Positions 43,611 to 55,400 are shown, counted from the first letter of the stretch. The stretch: 64,000 nucleotides of DNA from Notamacropus eugenii (GCF_028372415.1 NC_092875.1:186009022-186073021), one strand, 5' to 3'. Made by a program: numbers and translations. Notes: generated by a model not told the origin, from the sequence alone.

Positions 43611-44234
43611 TAACCATATCACCTTGATTAGCCAGAACAACCTCTCCCCTCCTATGCCCCCTTCTTTCTCCTTCTCTGGAACTTTTCATATCAGAATATT
43701 CTTGACCTAGAAGCCTCCAGGCTAAAAAAATGCCAGTTGGCATCTCCTTGATTACGACCTTGGCATAGAAAACTAAGCAGATGCACCTGAATGGGAATCC
43801 ACTCCTCCCTATAAAACTTGGAGTTGTCCTGACACATGCAGAGAACATAAACCCAGGAGTCCCTGGGAGAGCTTGGCAAACTATATGCCAAGTCTCAGAG
43901 CAGCCTTTCACAAGATCATTGTAAACTACCTCTTCCTGCTGTGATCTGAAGACCATCAAATGATCCTGAGGCTCCCAGGTCGCATTCCCTCCTGCTCAGT
44001 GTTGCTTTAGAAGTATGAATCCTGTGTGCATATTTGTGCGCATGTAGAAGGTCAGGGGAGGGAATGGTTAGCAAATTGCCCTAGTTTGTAGGTATCAGTT
44101 GCTGCCCGGTGTTGAGGGGGTACATCTGTCCTAGTACTTATCCCTTGTTGCCCCCACCTGTCCTTGAATGTCTCTGATTAAACAACATAACTTCTCTATA
44201 AACACACCAAATAAAAGGGTCTATTGCTTTTTAA
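43611..44234. other. Unique DNA with a 119-codon minus-strand frame, no gene supported
   Basis: Minus-strand frame 43600-43959 was read through for RT, zinc-finger, kinase and membrane signatures; none was seen. An overlapping second minus frame of 66 codons argues for low stop density rather than coding. Confidence 0.35.
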
Positions 44235-47200
44235 CACTTAGCCCACTATGTGCCAGGCACTGTGCTAAACACTGGGGATACAAAAAGAGGTAAAAGACAA
44301 TCCTTGCCCTCAAAGAGACAACAATCTAAAGGGGAGACAATGTGTAAACAAATACATACAAAGTAAACTTTATACAGGTTAAATAGGAAACAATCAACAG
44401 AGGGAAGATGCTAGTATAAAGAGGGGGAGGGGAAGGCTTCCTGCAGAAGGTGGGGTTTCAGTTGGGACTTCCAGGTATGAAGGGCAAGTCAGAGAGAATG
44501 ACCAGAGCCAAGAGGTGGAGAGTCTTGTTTGTGGGGCAGCCAGAAGGCCAGTCACTGAACTGGAGTCAGTGTTGGGGAATAAGGTGTAAGAAGGCTTGAA
44601 AGGCAGGAGGGAGCTGGGTTATGAAGAGGAATGCCAAATAGAGCATTTTGTAGTTGATCCTGGATGCAATAGGGAATCACTGGAGTTTACTGAGTGGAGG
44701 AGGGAGGGATCAAGGCAGGAGGAGGTAGTTTATAAGGAGGAATTGATATGATAGTTCTTGCACTTTAGGAAAATTACTTTAGTGATTGATGGATTGGAAT
44801 GGAGAGAGATTTGAGGCAGACAGAACCCGCAGGCTATTCCAATGATCCAGGTGTGATGTGATGAGGGCCTGCACTATGGTGGTGAGGTCAGAGGAGGGAA
44901 GGGGGCACACTGTGCAGGTGAAATCAACAGGTCTTGGTAACAGCTTAGATACAAAGGAAGAGAGATAGTGAGGAATCCAGGATAACTCCTAGGTTGTAAG
45001 CCTGAGGGACTGGGAGGATGGTATTGCCCTCTTGTTGTTGTGTTTGTCCATTCTTGAAGAAGATCATGACATCAGGGAGATGATAGCATGACTTGCAGTT
45101 GACTTTGGTTTGAGTGAGGGAGGGCTTTGCAAAGTCACATGCCTCACTTTCTCCTCCAGAGCCATGTGGGTCAAGTGACGAAATATTCATTAGGATGACT
45201 GGAGATGGCCCAGGATGCAGTGGGAGACCCTGGCCATTTTAGGCTAAGGCCTTTTCAGGTTCTCACTTTGAGGGAGGTAATGCCCATTCAGTGAATAGGC
45301 CTCTTTAAGAAGTGAATCAAGGGATGGCCTCTTTAATTTATTTAAAAAATAAATCAAACTGGGAGGGGAAGCCCATCAGGGTTGCTGATCAAAAGAGAAG
45401 CTGTTAGTATTTACATTTACTCTGAGCTAGGAGGGCCCCCAAAATAGCCATGAAGTGGTGCTTGGGCAGAGACCTGTTGTTGTCCAATCTATGAGCTCCA
45501 GAGCGAGATGGGTTTGAGGTTGGGTTTTTGAGAAAGAAATCTAGCCACATTGCCTGTAAACTTGTTGCCCTCTAGAGTAATACGGAAGATAGGAGGGAGG
45601 AGAATTTGGGGGAAAGACGATGACTTCATTTTGGACATAGTCCAAAGATGTCTATAGTCCATGTCTAATGGAAATCCAGTTCAAGATATCTGAAAGTTGG
45701 AAACATGAAACTGGAATTCAGTAGAGTTTGGGACAGGACAGGTGGATTTAAGAGTTGTTAGCATGGGGATGTTAATTAAAGCCATGGGACCTGATAAGAT
45801 CACCAAGTGAGGGCATATAGAGGGAGAAGCAAAGATGGTCATGAAGAGAACCCTGAGGGACACCTATTGTTGGAGGGCAAGATCCTGCAAAGAAGAAAGA
45901 GAAGGAGTGGTCAGCTAGGTAAGAGGAGAATCAGGAGACAGTGGTGTCCCAAAAACCTAGAGAGTATCAAGGCGGAAAGTGATCAACAGTGGCAAAGGTT
46001 GCAGAGAGGTCAAGGAAAATGAGGATTGAGAAAAGACCATTGGATGTAGCAACTAAGAGATCATTAGTAACTTTGGAGAGAGCAGTTTTGGTGGAATGAT
46101 AAGGTTGGAAGCCAGATTGTCAGGGGTTAAGAAGAGAGTGAGAAAGAGAGAAAGTAGAGACACCTACTGTAGATAGTCTTTTTGACTATAAAGGGCAGAA
46201 GAGGTATAGGGTGATAGCAGGAATGAAAGGATCAAATTATGGTTTTTTTCAGGATAAGGGAGACATGGGAGTGTTTGTAGGTAATAGGGAATAAGCCAAT
46301 AGACAGGAAAAGATTGAAAATAATTGAAAAAGTGGGGTAACAGGGGGCTATCTTTTGGAGGAGATGAGATAGAACAGGATCACTTGAACAAGTAGAGAGG
46401 TTAGCTTTGATCAGGAGTAAGATGGTCTTAGTTTTTTCTGTAAAATATGAGGGAAGGTTCTCAGCTGAGAGAATGGGTGAAAGGGAACCATGGGAGATTT
46501 GAAGATGGAATTAAAAGATTTGGAAGAACTACTTTGAAGAGTGGAATAGTGAGTTGATAAGAGAGGTATAGTAGGATTGCCTAGCAACAACGAGGATCCA
46601 GTTGAGGTTGTGTCACATAAATTTGTAGTGGATCCAGTCAGAATGTTTGCTAGTTTCTTTTTGTTTGTTTTTGTTTAGCAGCATGTATGTAGGAGTGATT
46701 TGACTAGGCATAATCAATGATATGGTAAGAGGGAAAGAGATTCAAAAGAAGAAGACAGTGTAGTCTTGAATTGGTTTACCAAGGGGTGAAGAGGAGAAAG
46801 TGGGTAGGGCAGGAGAGGTGGCCTGGGAGATAATTGAGCGGTCAAGGGATTGGAGGGATGTGTGGAGATAAATGGTAGAATTATGTAAAGGCAGGGAGAG
46901 TTGAAAAGCCAAAGATGATGGTCAGAGACTTCAGAATTCTTGAAGACAGAGGTGATACATTTGTGGATGACAGCAAGGTGAAGGGTAAGAACATTATATG
47001 TGGCTAAGGTTGGGTGGAGGAGTAGCTCATGGGAAGGGAGTAGGTTGAAAAATTGAGTAATTAAAGTATTTGAAGGAGAGCGAATATATATTAGGAGTTG
47101 AGGAGAAGAGAAAAATTATGAAGCATGTACCAAACTCATTGAGGAGGGGAGAGGAGTGACTTTGGGGTCTCTAGGCAACAGCAACCAGGATTTTGATTGG

Positions 47201-47275
47201 GTGCTACATAGGAATAGTATAAACCTCCAAGGAATAGGGTTTCTTCAGTGATGGCGGAAGGGTGAGAACATTGTG
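44235..47275 (-). mobile_element. Long antisense L2 LINE, about 3 kb, interrupted once
   Basis: Reading plus to minus, it starts at the L2 3' tail ('actatgtgccaggcactgtg', 'tgccctcaaagagacaacaa'), passes the C-terminal ORF2 region (minus-strand frame 44945-45190 ends in Y-N-L-G-V-I-L-D-S-S-L-S-L), and continues toward the RT domain ('gtcaaggaaaatgaggattg', 'gccagattgtcaggggttaa', 'taaatttgtagtggatccag'), reaching about 47275. It is interrupted at 45033-45564 by a younger retroelement. Intact L2 encodes an endonuclease/RT; this copy is full of stops and frameshifts. Confidence 0.85.
45024..45573 (-). mobile_element. 532-bp CAACA-tailed retroelement with 9-bp target-site duplication
   Basis: The 9-mer TTGCCCTCT occurs at 45024-45032 and again at 45565-45573, and the L2 text joins correctly when the intervening 532 bp plus one 9-mer are removed. 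The insert is antisense: its 3' end (reverse of 'tgttgttgtgtttgtccatt') is at 45033. It contains 'gcctcactttctcctccaga', 'aggatgactggagatggccc' and 'caggatgcagtgggagaccc', shared with 4436-4666. The 5' half (45250-45564) is not present in the 4.4-kb copy. No ORF with a domain, so non-autonomous. Confidence 0.8.
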
Positions 47276-47435
47276 CAAAGCCCATTTAAATCCTAGAACT
47301 GGATTCCAACACCATCCTACTAGTGGTGTGAACTGAGTCTCAGTTTCCCTGTCAGTAAAATGAGTATAATGCCTGCACTGCCTAATTCACATGGTGATTA
47401 TAGGTCTCCAGGGAGGTGTATGTGAAAAAGTGTTG
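47276..47435 (+). repeat. MIR sense copy
   Basis: 'gaactgagtctcagtttccc' and 'tgtcagtaaaatgagtataa', followed by 'cctgcactgcctaattcaca'. Confidence 0.65.
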
Positions 47436-47516
47436 AAATGGAAGACAAGGTGCTGCTGGGAGACCCTGGGCAAGTCATTTAATCCTGATTGCCTTGCCAA
47501 AAAGAAAAAGAAAACA
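47436..47516 (+). repeat. A-tailed tRNA-type SINE fragment
   Basis: 'gggagaccctgggcaagtca' and 'taatcctgattgccttgcca', then an A-rich tail ('aaaaagaaaaagaaaac'). The CORE-SINE head is as in WSINE1, but it ends in an A-tail, so it is a different family, probably L1-mobilised. Confidence 0.6.
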
Positions 47517-47529
47517 CTATGCTACTGTC

Positions 47530-49310
47530 GAGTCCACAAGCATTTATTAAGTGCCTACTATGTGCCAGACACAGTGCTGGACACTTGGAATACAAAGAAA
47601 GGCAAAAGACACTCCCTGTCCTCAAGGAACTCACAGTCAAATAGGGGAGAAAATATGCTAATGACTATGCACAAGTAGGATAGAGACAGGATAAATGAAA
47701 GAAATCAAAATGAAATTGTTAAAATTAAGGAGGGCTGAGCAAGCCTACCTGTAGAAGGTAAGACTTTAGCTGAGAACTGAAGGAGCACAGTTGAGCCAGG
47801 AGGCAGACTGGAAGAGAGAAAGGGTTCTGGGCAAGGGGAACTGCTGAAAATGCCCATAATAGGGAGTATTTTATGTAAGGGACAGCCCAGAGGGCCAATG
47901 TCATTGGACTGTAAAGTATGTGGAAGGGAGAAACATATAAGAAGACTGGAAAGGTAGGAAGGGGCTGGTTGATGAATGACCTTGAAAACCATATAGAGGA
48001 TTTTCCATTTGATCCTAGAGGTGACAGGGGAGCTATTGGAATTTACCAAATAGGGGAGTGATATGATGAGACTAATACTTTAAGAAGATCACTTTAACAG
48101 CTGAATAGAAGATAAACTGGAGTAGAGAGAGGACAGAACTTGGCAAATGATTGGATATGGGTTTTGTGATGGATTTGTGAAGAAATATTGAGGGATCAAG
48201 GATCACATCTAAGTTTAGTGCCTGGAAGGATGGTGGTGAACTCAACAGTAATTGGGAAATTAGGAAGAGAGGAATCTTTGGTAGAAAAGATAATGAGGTT
48301 AGTTTTGCACGTGCTGAATTTAGGAGATCTCTGGGATATCCAGTTTGAGATGTCCAATAGGCAGTTATATGTGAGATATGGAGGTCAGGAGAGAGGTTAG
48401 GGCTGGGCAAATAGATCCAAGAATCATCCGCATAGAGATGATAATTAAATCAATGGAATCTAATGAGGTTATTATTATTATATTATTATCATCATGGGAG
48501 ATAATATAGATGAAGAAAGAAAAATGCCCAAGATTGAGCCTTGGAGGACACCCATGTATTAAACATGTATTCTTCCACAAGATGTGGGAGATCCAACAAA
48601 GGAGACCAAGAAAGAGTGGTCAGACAGACAGGAGGAGAACTGAGAGAGCACTGTCATGAAAACCTAGAAAAAAGAGAATCCCAAGGAGAAGAGGGTGACC
48701 AACAGTATCCAAGGCTGCAGAGAGGTCACAAAGGAGGGGGATTAAGAAAAGGTCACTGGATTTGGCAATCAAGAGATCATTAGTAACCTTGGAAAGAGTT
48801 GTTTGTCCTTTATTCTTGGAGAAGACCAGAATGATATCACAATGCTAAAATCAAGTAACTGTATGTCCTGCTATGGCCAATCAGATCAATACACACTCAG
48901 AATGCTCTACCACAGGTCAGGCACCAAGAGTCCATGTGAACATTTGGGGTGGATTCTCTAAATTTGTGCATCTCACCTTTCTTTTGAACTACTTCAATTC
49001 TGCTTTGCTCATGGAGCACGGTATCTCTGACGTGGGCAGGCCATGCTGAGCGGTCCTGTGCCAGTGTCTCCCATGTCACACAATCAATTCCATAGTTCTT
49101 AAGAAAGACTTTGAGAGTGTCCTTGTATCACTTCTTCTGAGAGTGAGAAGAAAGACAGTTGGAGGTATCTATTGTAGAGGGCTTTACAAGGAGTTTTGCC
49201 ATAAAAGCATGATAACTATCAGGACTGCATGGACCAAGTGAGGGTTTTTTGAAGATGACCTTGATGGTCTGAGAAACAGAGGTAGGACATCAGAGCATAG
49301 CAAGATGAAA
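47530..49310 (-). mobile_element. Second long antisense L2 LINE, interrupted once
   Basis: It starts at the L2 3' tail ('agcatttattaagtgcctac', 'tatgtgccagacacagtgct') and follows L2 order: 'gaaggtaggaaggggctggt'-type text, then minus-strand frames 47705-48049 (Y-x-V-F-K-V-I-H-Q-P-A-P-S-Y-L) and 48072-48410 (L-N-L-D-V-I-L-D-P-S), then 'caaggctgcagagaggtcac'. A different LINE interrupts it at 48796-49142, and L2 text resumes ('cagttggaggtatctattgt', 'ccaagtgagggttttttgaa') to about 49310. About 60 bp of L2 is missing at the insertion point. Confidence 0.85.
48796..49142 (-). pseudogene. C-terminus and 3'UTR of an RTE-like, CAAC-tailed LINE
   Basis: The minus-strand frame 48897-49079 begins M-T-W-E-T-L-A-Q-D-R-S-A-W, the C-terminal tail motif of endonuclease/RT polyproteins in RTE-like LINEs; upstream in the same direction the DNA at 49100-49142 would give a K-R-Y-K-D-T-L-K-like block, partly scrambled. 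Its 3' end (reverse of 'ttgtttgtcctttattcttg') resembles the tail of the SINE at 4632-4666. Only the extreme C-terminus is present. The family is not certain. Confidence 0.65.
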
Positions 49311-49364
49311 TAGCTCTTCATAGAATTTAGAGTAGAAAGAGAGGTCATCTGGTCTAACTTTTTA

Positions 49365-49775
49365 ATTTAATTTTTTTGCAAGAAATATTATTTTTTGTTG
49401 TTCTGTACTTGATAAATGTCACCAAACAGCATTTCCATATATATAGAACAAAAAAAGAGGATTGTGCATGATACCACAAATCTCCATAAATATGGCTTAT
49501 ATTTTTTCTTTAAAATGCAGTACATTCAGCATGTTTCAAAGATGCCCTACTCATCTGTGTTTTCTTCTGAATTTCTTTCAGTTCTATTTTGTGCATTTAA
49601 AAATACTACATTTACCCTCTTTTCTTCTCTTTTTTTGGCATTCCAATTGCTGATCCCCTGCTTCTTCTCAAATGCTCCCGCCATGTACAAAAAAACCTCC
49701 CTTATAACAAAATAAAAATAAGCAAAATAAATCCATGTATTGGCCATGCTAAAAAATGCGTATCACAGTCTGCCT
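49365..49775 (-). repeat. Antisense LINE-like A/T-rich repeat
   Basis: 'aaacagcatttccatatata', 'ctcatctgtgttttcttctg' and 'catgtattggccatgctaaa' recall the repeats at 55.1, 58.7 and 59.4 kb. The overlapping frames of 99, 63 and 66 codons inside it are not genes. Confidence 0.45.
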
Positions 49776-49784
49776 TCAAGTCCC

Positions 49785-49920
49785 TCATCTCTGCATCAGA
49801 TGAGGAGATTGAGACCCAGAGAGATGAGTTGATTGATTTAAGGTCCCACCTGGAGTAAGCAGCAAAGTTGGGTTATGAGTTGACTTCCTCTGACTCTAGA
49901 GGACACTGCCTTTGAGTTTT
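49785..49920 (-). repeat. MIR fragment
   Basis: Antisense: 'gatgaggagattgagaccca', 'ttaaggtcccacctggagta'. Confidence 0.6.
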
Positions 49921-50899
49921 TGAAATGAGAAATGCTCTGCTGAGGAAGAGTATTTATCTCAGCTTTAATTCTGGGTCTATGTTGCATTCTCACTCACTAT
50001 GTAGTTTGGTAAATTTAACCCACTAAAAGGGACCCTGAAATCCAGACCTTATGTGAGTTAAGGTGGGTTTTTCTCCCTATAATTCTAAATTTTGCTTATA
50101 GGATGTACTCCAGACCTGGTAATCTCACACACAAAGGAAAATCTTGCAAGAATGAGTGGTTTCTCAAGGTTGAATTGGAATTCTCGCCGCTACCCTTCTG
50201 TAGTAAGGTCTGCTCTTTTCTGGGGACTGTGCTTTGCTATCTGTTTACTTTGAAACAATTAGAGCTTTTTGCTGTTGCAATCCAAAGCAGAGAATCCTCA
50301 GCAAAGTGCAATCCCTAAACCAAGCTCTTGCTTGGCAACTCTATGGTCATGGGGATGTATATGTATATGCATGTCTTTAGAGCAGTCTCCAGGCCAGAGG
50401 AGGAGAAATAGGCAGAACCTTCTGAAGACCCTCAGGTTTCTTTGAGACAGAATTGAAAGGAACTGAAGAATGCTACAAAGATAAGTTTCTGTCTTCCTCT
50501 CACTCCCTTTGGACAGGTAAGGGAACAAAGAGGAGACAGGATTTCCTGTCAAACCTCAATTATCCCTCCCTGAGTGATTAGCTTGTACATACTGCTGCTT
50601 CCCAGGCCTGAAACAGATGTGGGCACTTCTAATCATGGGATTCCCAGAGGTCGGAAAGGATGCCAACAAAGCCAAAGCAATTTCTTCAAAAACTAAATTC
50701 ATTGTAATTTATGGATAGTTTCTCTGATGAAGGAAGATTATTTTTCCTATAGTCAAAATGTATGAATGACAAGGGCAGGCAACCTTGATCTCATGATGGC
50801 CCATTTTACTGATGGGCCTTGAGCCACAAGGAAAAAAAGCCCCAGGGGAAATGGAATTGTTAAAAGTCTATTAAATAAAACAAATGACAATGTAGACAC
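49921..50899. other. Unique non-coding DNA, no gene seen
   Basis: Nothing recognised. The 84-codon minus frame at 50298-50552 has no domain. Confidence 0.4.
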
Positions 50900-51165
50900 A
50901 GTGCATTATGTATGTATACACATATGTATATAAGTATGCACATACATATACTCTTGTATAGCTACACATAGAAATGTATTATCATGCACATACATAGAAT
51001 ATCCCATACATATATAGGTTTGGATATACATTTACATATAACTTGTCAATGTGCATGAAATGCATACACATATGTGTACACGTACACATATACTACTTGT
51101 CTACTGTGTCAATATGTACACATGTGTGTATATACATATATAAACATAAATATAAGGGTATACCC
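50900..51165. repeat. TATG/CACATA-rich degenerate microsatellite
   Basis: Alternating purine-pyrimidine words (tatgtatacacatatg, acacatatgtg) with frequent interruptions. Confidence 0.8.
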
Positions 51166-51171
51166 AGATGC

Positions 51172-51217
51172 CTCTCTCTCTCTCTCTCTCTCTCTCCCCC
51201 CCTCCTTCTCTCTCTCA
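51172..51217. repeat. (CT)n microsatellite
   Basis: CT run broken by a short C block. Confidence 0.9.
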
Positions 51218-51239
51218 GAGACCCACCTGGGGCATTGAG

Positions 51240-51345
51240 ACACTTAATGAATTTGCCCTTGGTCAAACAATCAGTTTATGTCTGAACGTGACACCTCCTG
51301 GCTCTGAGGCTAGTGCTCTTTCCGTCATACAACATTGCTGCCTCA
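51240..51345 (-). repeat. MIR fragment
   Basis: Antisense: 'gaatttgcccttggtcaaac', 'ctctgaggctagtgctcttt'. Confidence 0.55.
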
Positions 51346-51413
51346 TGCTATGTCTTAGCTATAAATTATAAGCCAGTTAAAATAGGGGAAAGAAATAGGA
51401 AAGGATGAGAGAA

Positions 51414-51615
51414 GAAGCCTGATTTTGAATAACTGTAGGACCCCAGGCAAGTCACATAATCTCTCTGACCTGCAGTTTCCTCATCTGTAAAATGGGTATA
51501 ATGATACCAGTAGAATCTCTCTCACAAGGCAGTTATAAAGGCTTAAATGTGATTATGTACATAAAGTGCTTTGTAAACCTTAAAGTGCTATAGAAATGTG
51601 AGATATAATTGTGAG
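51414..51615 (+). repeat. MIR, sense copy
   Basis: 'ccaggcaagtcacataatct', 'gcagtttcctcatctgtaaa', 'gtgctttgtaaaccttaaag'. It is followed by a GA-rich tract (51612-51690). Confidence 0.8.
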
Positions 51616-51699
51616 AGAGAGAGTGAGAAAGAGAGGCAAAGAAAGGGAGATAGAAATGGACAGATAGAGAAGGGAAGGGGCAGAGAGAGATTGTGCACT

Positions 51700-52334
51700 C
51701 TTCTCTGGAAATAAAAAAATAATCTAAATCAAAAAATGAGTAAATATGACCCAAAATTGCCATTAAAGATTTCTAATTCCTAAAGTTTGGATGCATGATG
51801 ATTCTTAACAACCATTCTTTTTCTGTTACAATGGAAAAATTCCTCGACTCCCTGCTTTAAAAAAGTGCCATTTGTCATTACAGAGAATGAGGTCTGTTTT
51901 CCTGAAGGAATGTTCCCGTCTTGAGGCTCTGAGGATATGACTTACAGAATTTCAGAGCTATGCTTCCTTTTTTAAAGTTATGGTCAGCTCTTGTATTTTA
52001 TTTTATTTTATTTTTTGTGCTGGATGAAATGATGCTGGAAGGTAGAGTCAGTCTCTGTGTATTAGGTTCTCCATTCTTGATGTATGAGGTCAACATTTAT
52101 TTTATCAGGTTTGTTTTTTTTTCAACTGCAGGGATCAAAAGCCATTTTGAAATTTTCTGGTTCAGTTTTTCAGAGGCTGATTATCTGGTTTGGAGAGCAT
52201 CCAGACCTTTGGTTTCATTTCATTTTCCTCTAACCACTCTTGTTTTTATTCATCGAACCATTCCTTAACCCTCCATTAGAGATGAACAAGGAAAGGTACA
52301 GCTCAGGGAAGAGACTCATGATTACTTTGGAGCT
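51700..52334. other. Non-coding DNA, no gene seen
   Basis: The 102-codon plus frame 51960-52268 is Phe/Leu-rich because the DNA is T-rich, and no domain is recognised. Confidence 0.35.
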
Positions 52335-52868
52335 GGTTGTTTTCCTTTGTGCTTGAAGAGAACATCAGGGTCAAGTTCCAGTGTGCCAGACCATGGCTGA
52401 TCAGACCAATATGAGCTCAGAAGGCTTTACCACAGGTTGGACACAAATAATCATATGAACATTTGGAGTGGAGATGGCTCTAAATTTGTGCATCTCTCAT
52501 TTCTTTTGAGCTACTGCAATTCTGCTTCTCTTTCAGAGTACAGCACTTTTTTTGATGTGGGCGTGCCATGCTGGGGAGTCCTGTGCCAGTGTCTCCCATG
52601 TCTCCCAGCTGATACTAAAGTTCTTCAGAGAGACTCTGAGAATAGTCTTATATCATTTCTGACTTTCATGTGTAAATCCTCCACAAAACAGTCTTTTAGG
52701 CAAACTTACATTTGGCATTTGAACAATGTGGCCAGATCATCAGAGTTGGGCTCTGTGCAGTAGAGTTTGAATGCTTGGCAGTTCAGCTCAAGAAAGGACC
52801 TTAGTGTCCTGTACCTCATCCTGCCAGGTGATCTTCAGAATCCTCCTAAGATAATTCAAATGGAAGTG
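52335..52868 (-). pseudogene. C-terminal part of the RTE-like, CAAC-tailed LINE
   Basis: It is parallel to 48796-49142 but extends further into the coding region: 'gttgttttcctttgtgcttg', 'gcatctctcatttcttttga', 'tgtgccagtgtctcccatgt', 'catttggcatttgaacaatg', 'caggtgatcttcagaatcct'. The minus strand would encode the region just before the C-terminal tail. Stops and indels break every frame; the 108-codon plus-strand frame at 52437-52763 is a shadow. Confidence 0.65.
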
Positions 52869-52874
52869 GTTCAG

Positions 52875-52998
52875 TTTCCTGGAGGTTTTGGAGCTAGAAA
52901 GGTCCTTAGGGGTCATCAAGTTCAACCCTGTAGCTTTACAGCAAAGGAAACTGAGACCTAAAGAGGTAGATGACTTGCATAGGAGCACCCGGCTGCTT
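52875..52998 (-). repeat. MIR-like fragment
   Basis: Antisense: 'gagctagaaaggtccttagg', 'aaggaaactgagacctaaag'. Confidence 0.65.
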
Positions 52999-53134
52999 TA
53001 ATTAACTTGCTCATTTTGCTATTATGACCAAGTTTGGTAAAAGCTTTGGTGAGCAAGAGCGTGAAACTCATCTCCTCTATATAATGATATGTCTGCCTAC
53101 ATAGGCGATAATATAAGCAACGAGTTGTAGGCAT

Positions 53135-53350
53135 AAGTGTATATTTATACACATTTATGTGCAAACATAAATACATGTATATATGTACATCCATATAAAT
53201 ATGTATACACGTACACACATATATAGAATATATATACCCACACAGGTACACATATTATACATATGTATGATACATATGTATTATGTATATGCATACACAT
53301 ATATATACACATACGTATACACACATATACACATATATATTTATATATGG
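53135..53350. repeat. TATG/CACATA degenerate microsatellite
   Basis: About 215 bp of alternating purine-pyrimidine words. It creates Tyr/Ile/His-rich spurious frames on both strands. Confidence 0.85.
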
Positions 53351-53402
53351 AGATAAAGAATGTATTTATTAATATTAGATTCAAACCTCGCCTCAAGGCT
53401 TA

Positions 53403-53570
53403 TCATGTTGTTCAGTCATTTCAATTATGTCCCACTCTTTGTGACACCATTTGGGGTTTTCTTGACAAAAGATTATGGAATGGTTTGCGATTTCCTTCTT
53501 TAGCTCATTTTGCTGATGAGGAAACTGAGGCAAACAGGGTTAAGTGACTTGCCCAAGGTCATAAACCAAT
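53403..53570 (-). repeat. WSINE1-type CORE-SINE, 3' two-thirds
   Basis: Antisense from 'atgttgttcagtcatttcaa' to 'cttgcccaaggtcataaacc'. The tRNA-like head is missing, consistent with 5' truncation. Confidence 0.85.
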
Positions 53571-54915
53571 TATATATGTACATATTTTCTAAATGGCTAT
53601 TTGAAGAAACAAAGAATTGAAGAAACAAAATATTATTTTATAAATAAAAGAATGCTTATTAAAAGGAGTTTTAGAAATATTAAGGGGGAAAACCTCCTAC
53701 CTTTTCTGTCTAAATGATATATGTTTTCCTTCTCTAGAACATATATGAACTAAAATATGGTGTGTCAATACTAGCAAGAGGAAGACAGAAGCTTAAGGAA
53801 GTTAGTTCAAAAAAAGCACTGCAGGTGTCTACAGGAAGGCCTTGCATGGGGCGTGTGACTCGTTTTCTCTTTGGGCTTCATCAGTGTGGTGCAGGGGAGA
53901 CAAGCTGCCTCTCCTGTACTTACCCCATATGATCTTCAGCCATGATTTAAATTCAGCCCTGATGAACATATCAGCAGCTTTGCCTGCGCCACCTTCATTG
54001 TCTATGGCAGGTCTATTCCCCAGCTGGTGCTGGCTTCTCTCTGCAGTGTGGGGGGATCATTAATCTTGTATGTTTTGTTTCTCTGGGCGTTTCTTTCCCC
54101 TTCGCTGAGATTCAAAAACAGATTGTGCCTGTCTCTGCTGACCTTTCAGAAATTTGTCATGTCTCTCTCTTTTGAACAGGTTGTGTAAAAAGCAATTACT
54201 TGTGGGGGGTGAGGGTCACCAGGAGGAATTCCTCAGCTTGCCCTGGGGCCTGGCTTTTGTAATTCTGCCTACAGCAAAAATAAGGCGAAGACTGAACCTG
54301 CAGAGACATCTATTATTTAGCACCTGCAAAATGCTGCGTGCCCCTGCCCATTAGCTCCTGCCTCTGGTCTTAGGGAACTTAGCAGGGCCATGGCCATAAT
54401 GGGCTTTGGGGGGGGGGGTGGTGGCAGAGAGAGGTGGGTCATTGGCTGACCTGAGCCGGCCTGACTGAGCAGAAGGGACGCTGAGGGAGAACGTGCTTCT
54501 TGATCCCGTTCCAGCAGTGGCACCAGGCTGCTTCTTAAAGGCCCCAGCTGGCATCAGCTTCAAACACACAGACTTCTCGGCTCTGGTGAGCCGGTCGGTG
54601 TAATTATTTCGTTCATTTCTCTCCCTCTGAGAAGAATTTGATAAACCAAACGACAAAATGGAGACAGTGAAAAAAAGTTTATCCAGTGAACGTAGGTGCT
54701 ATAGACAGTTAAGTGATAGAATTCAAGTTAATAAGTGAATTTTTCCTCAATAGCTATTGATGTCTGTGTTTTAACCTTTGATTTATTTCCCCCCACCAGG
54801 GGCTTGAGGGGACTTGGGTCTGTGATTTCGGTTATGTGTGTGTTTAGGTGGGGTGAACTTCCAGTGTGGAAACTCTCTCCATTGATACAGATGGGCAGCC
54901 CTCCTTGTAACTTAC
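53571..54915. other. Unique DNA, the most gene-like composition in the window but no gene supported
   Basis: No transposon was recognised. 54230-54620 is G/C-rich and holds a G-run at 54409-54418. A pyrimidine tract ending in ag at 54160-54179 looks like a 3' splice acceptor and is followed by a frame at 54154-54354, but no donor-acceptor pair or domain supports an exon. Two overlapping minus frames (68 and 101 codons) share the G/C-rich part. It could hold a conserved non-coding element. Confidence 0.3.
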
Positions 54916-55055
54916 AGTCTTAGAAGGATCCCTGAGAGGTTAGATGACCTGTGTATGATCACACAGCAGGTATAAGCAAGAGATAAGACTTTGAACCCGG
55001 GTCTTTGAGTGCAAGGGCCAGCTCTCTGTCTACCAGCTATACCTGACTTAGCCAG
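54916..55055 (-). repeat. MIR fragment
   Basis: Antisense: 'ctgagaggttagatgacctg', 'acacagcaggtataagcaag', 'tttgaacccgggtctttgag'. Confidence 0.75.
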
Positions 55056-55139
55056 ATAATTACCTTAATGTTCCACTTTGCTTACACAGATACACTTAAA
55101 ACAAAAAGCAAAAAAGAGGAGAAAAAAAGGCCTGTTGAT

Positions 55140-55362
55140 TTCTCTCCAGCCTCTTTTCTTTTTAATTTATGAAATAACACAAATATTTCCATAATACAGT
55201 AGAATAAAAAAAATATTGCACATGAAACTGCAAATTTATTATGGACAACTTGCCATTCCTTTTAAATACATAATAAAATTATCATGTAGATATCTTTTAT
55301 TTTCCTTTGCCCCTTCCAGAGATGGCTACCATTAGACACAAATATGCATGCATATGTTTGCG

Positions 55363-55400
<38 letters not shown>

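Noticed and set aside
43600..43959. 119-codon minus-strand frame as a gene
   Set aside because: Two minus frames are open at once and neither shows motifs; consistent with low stop density.
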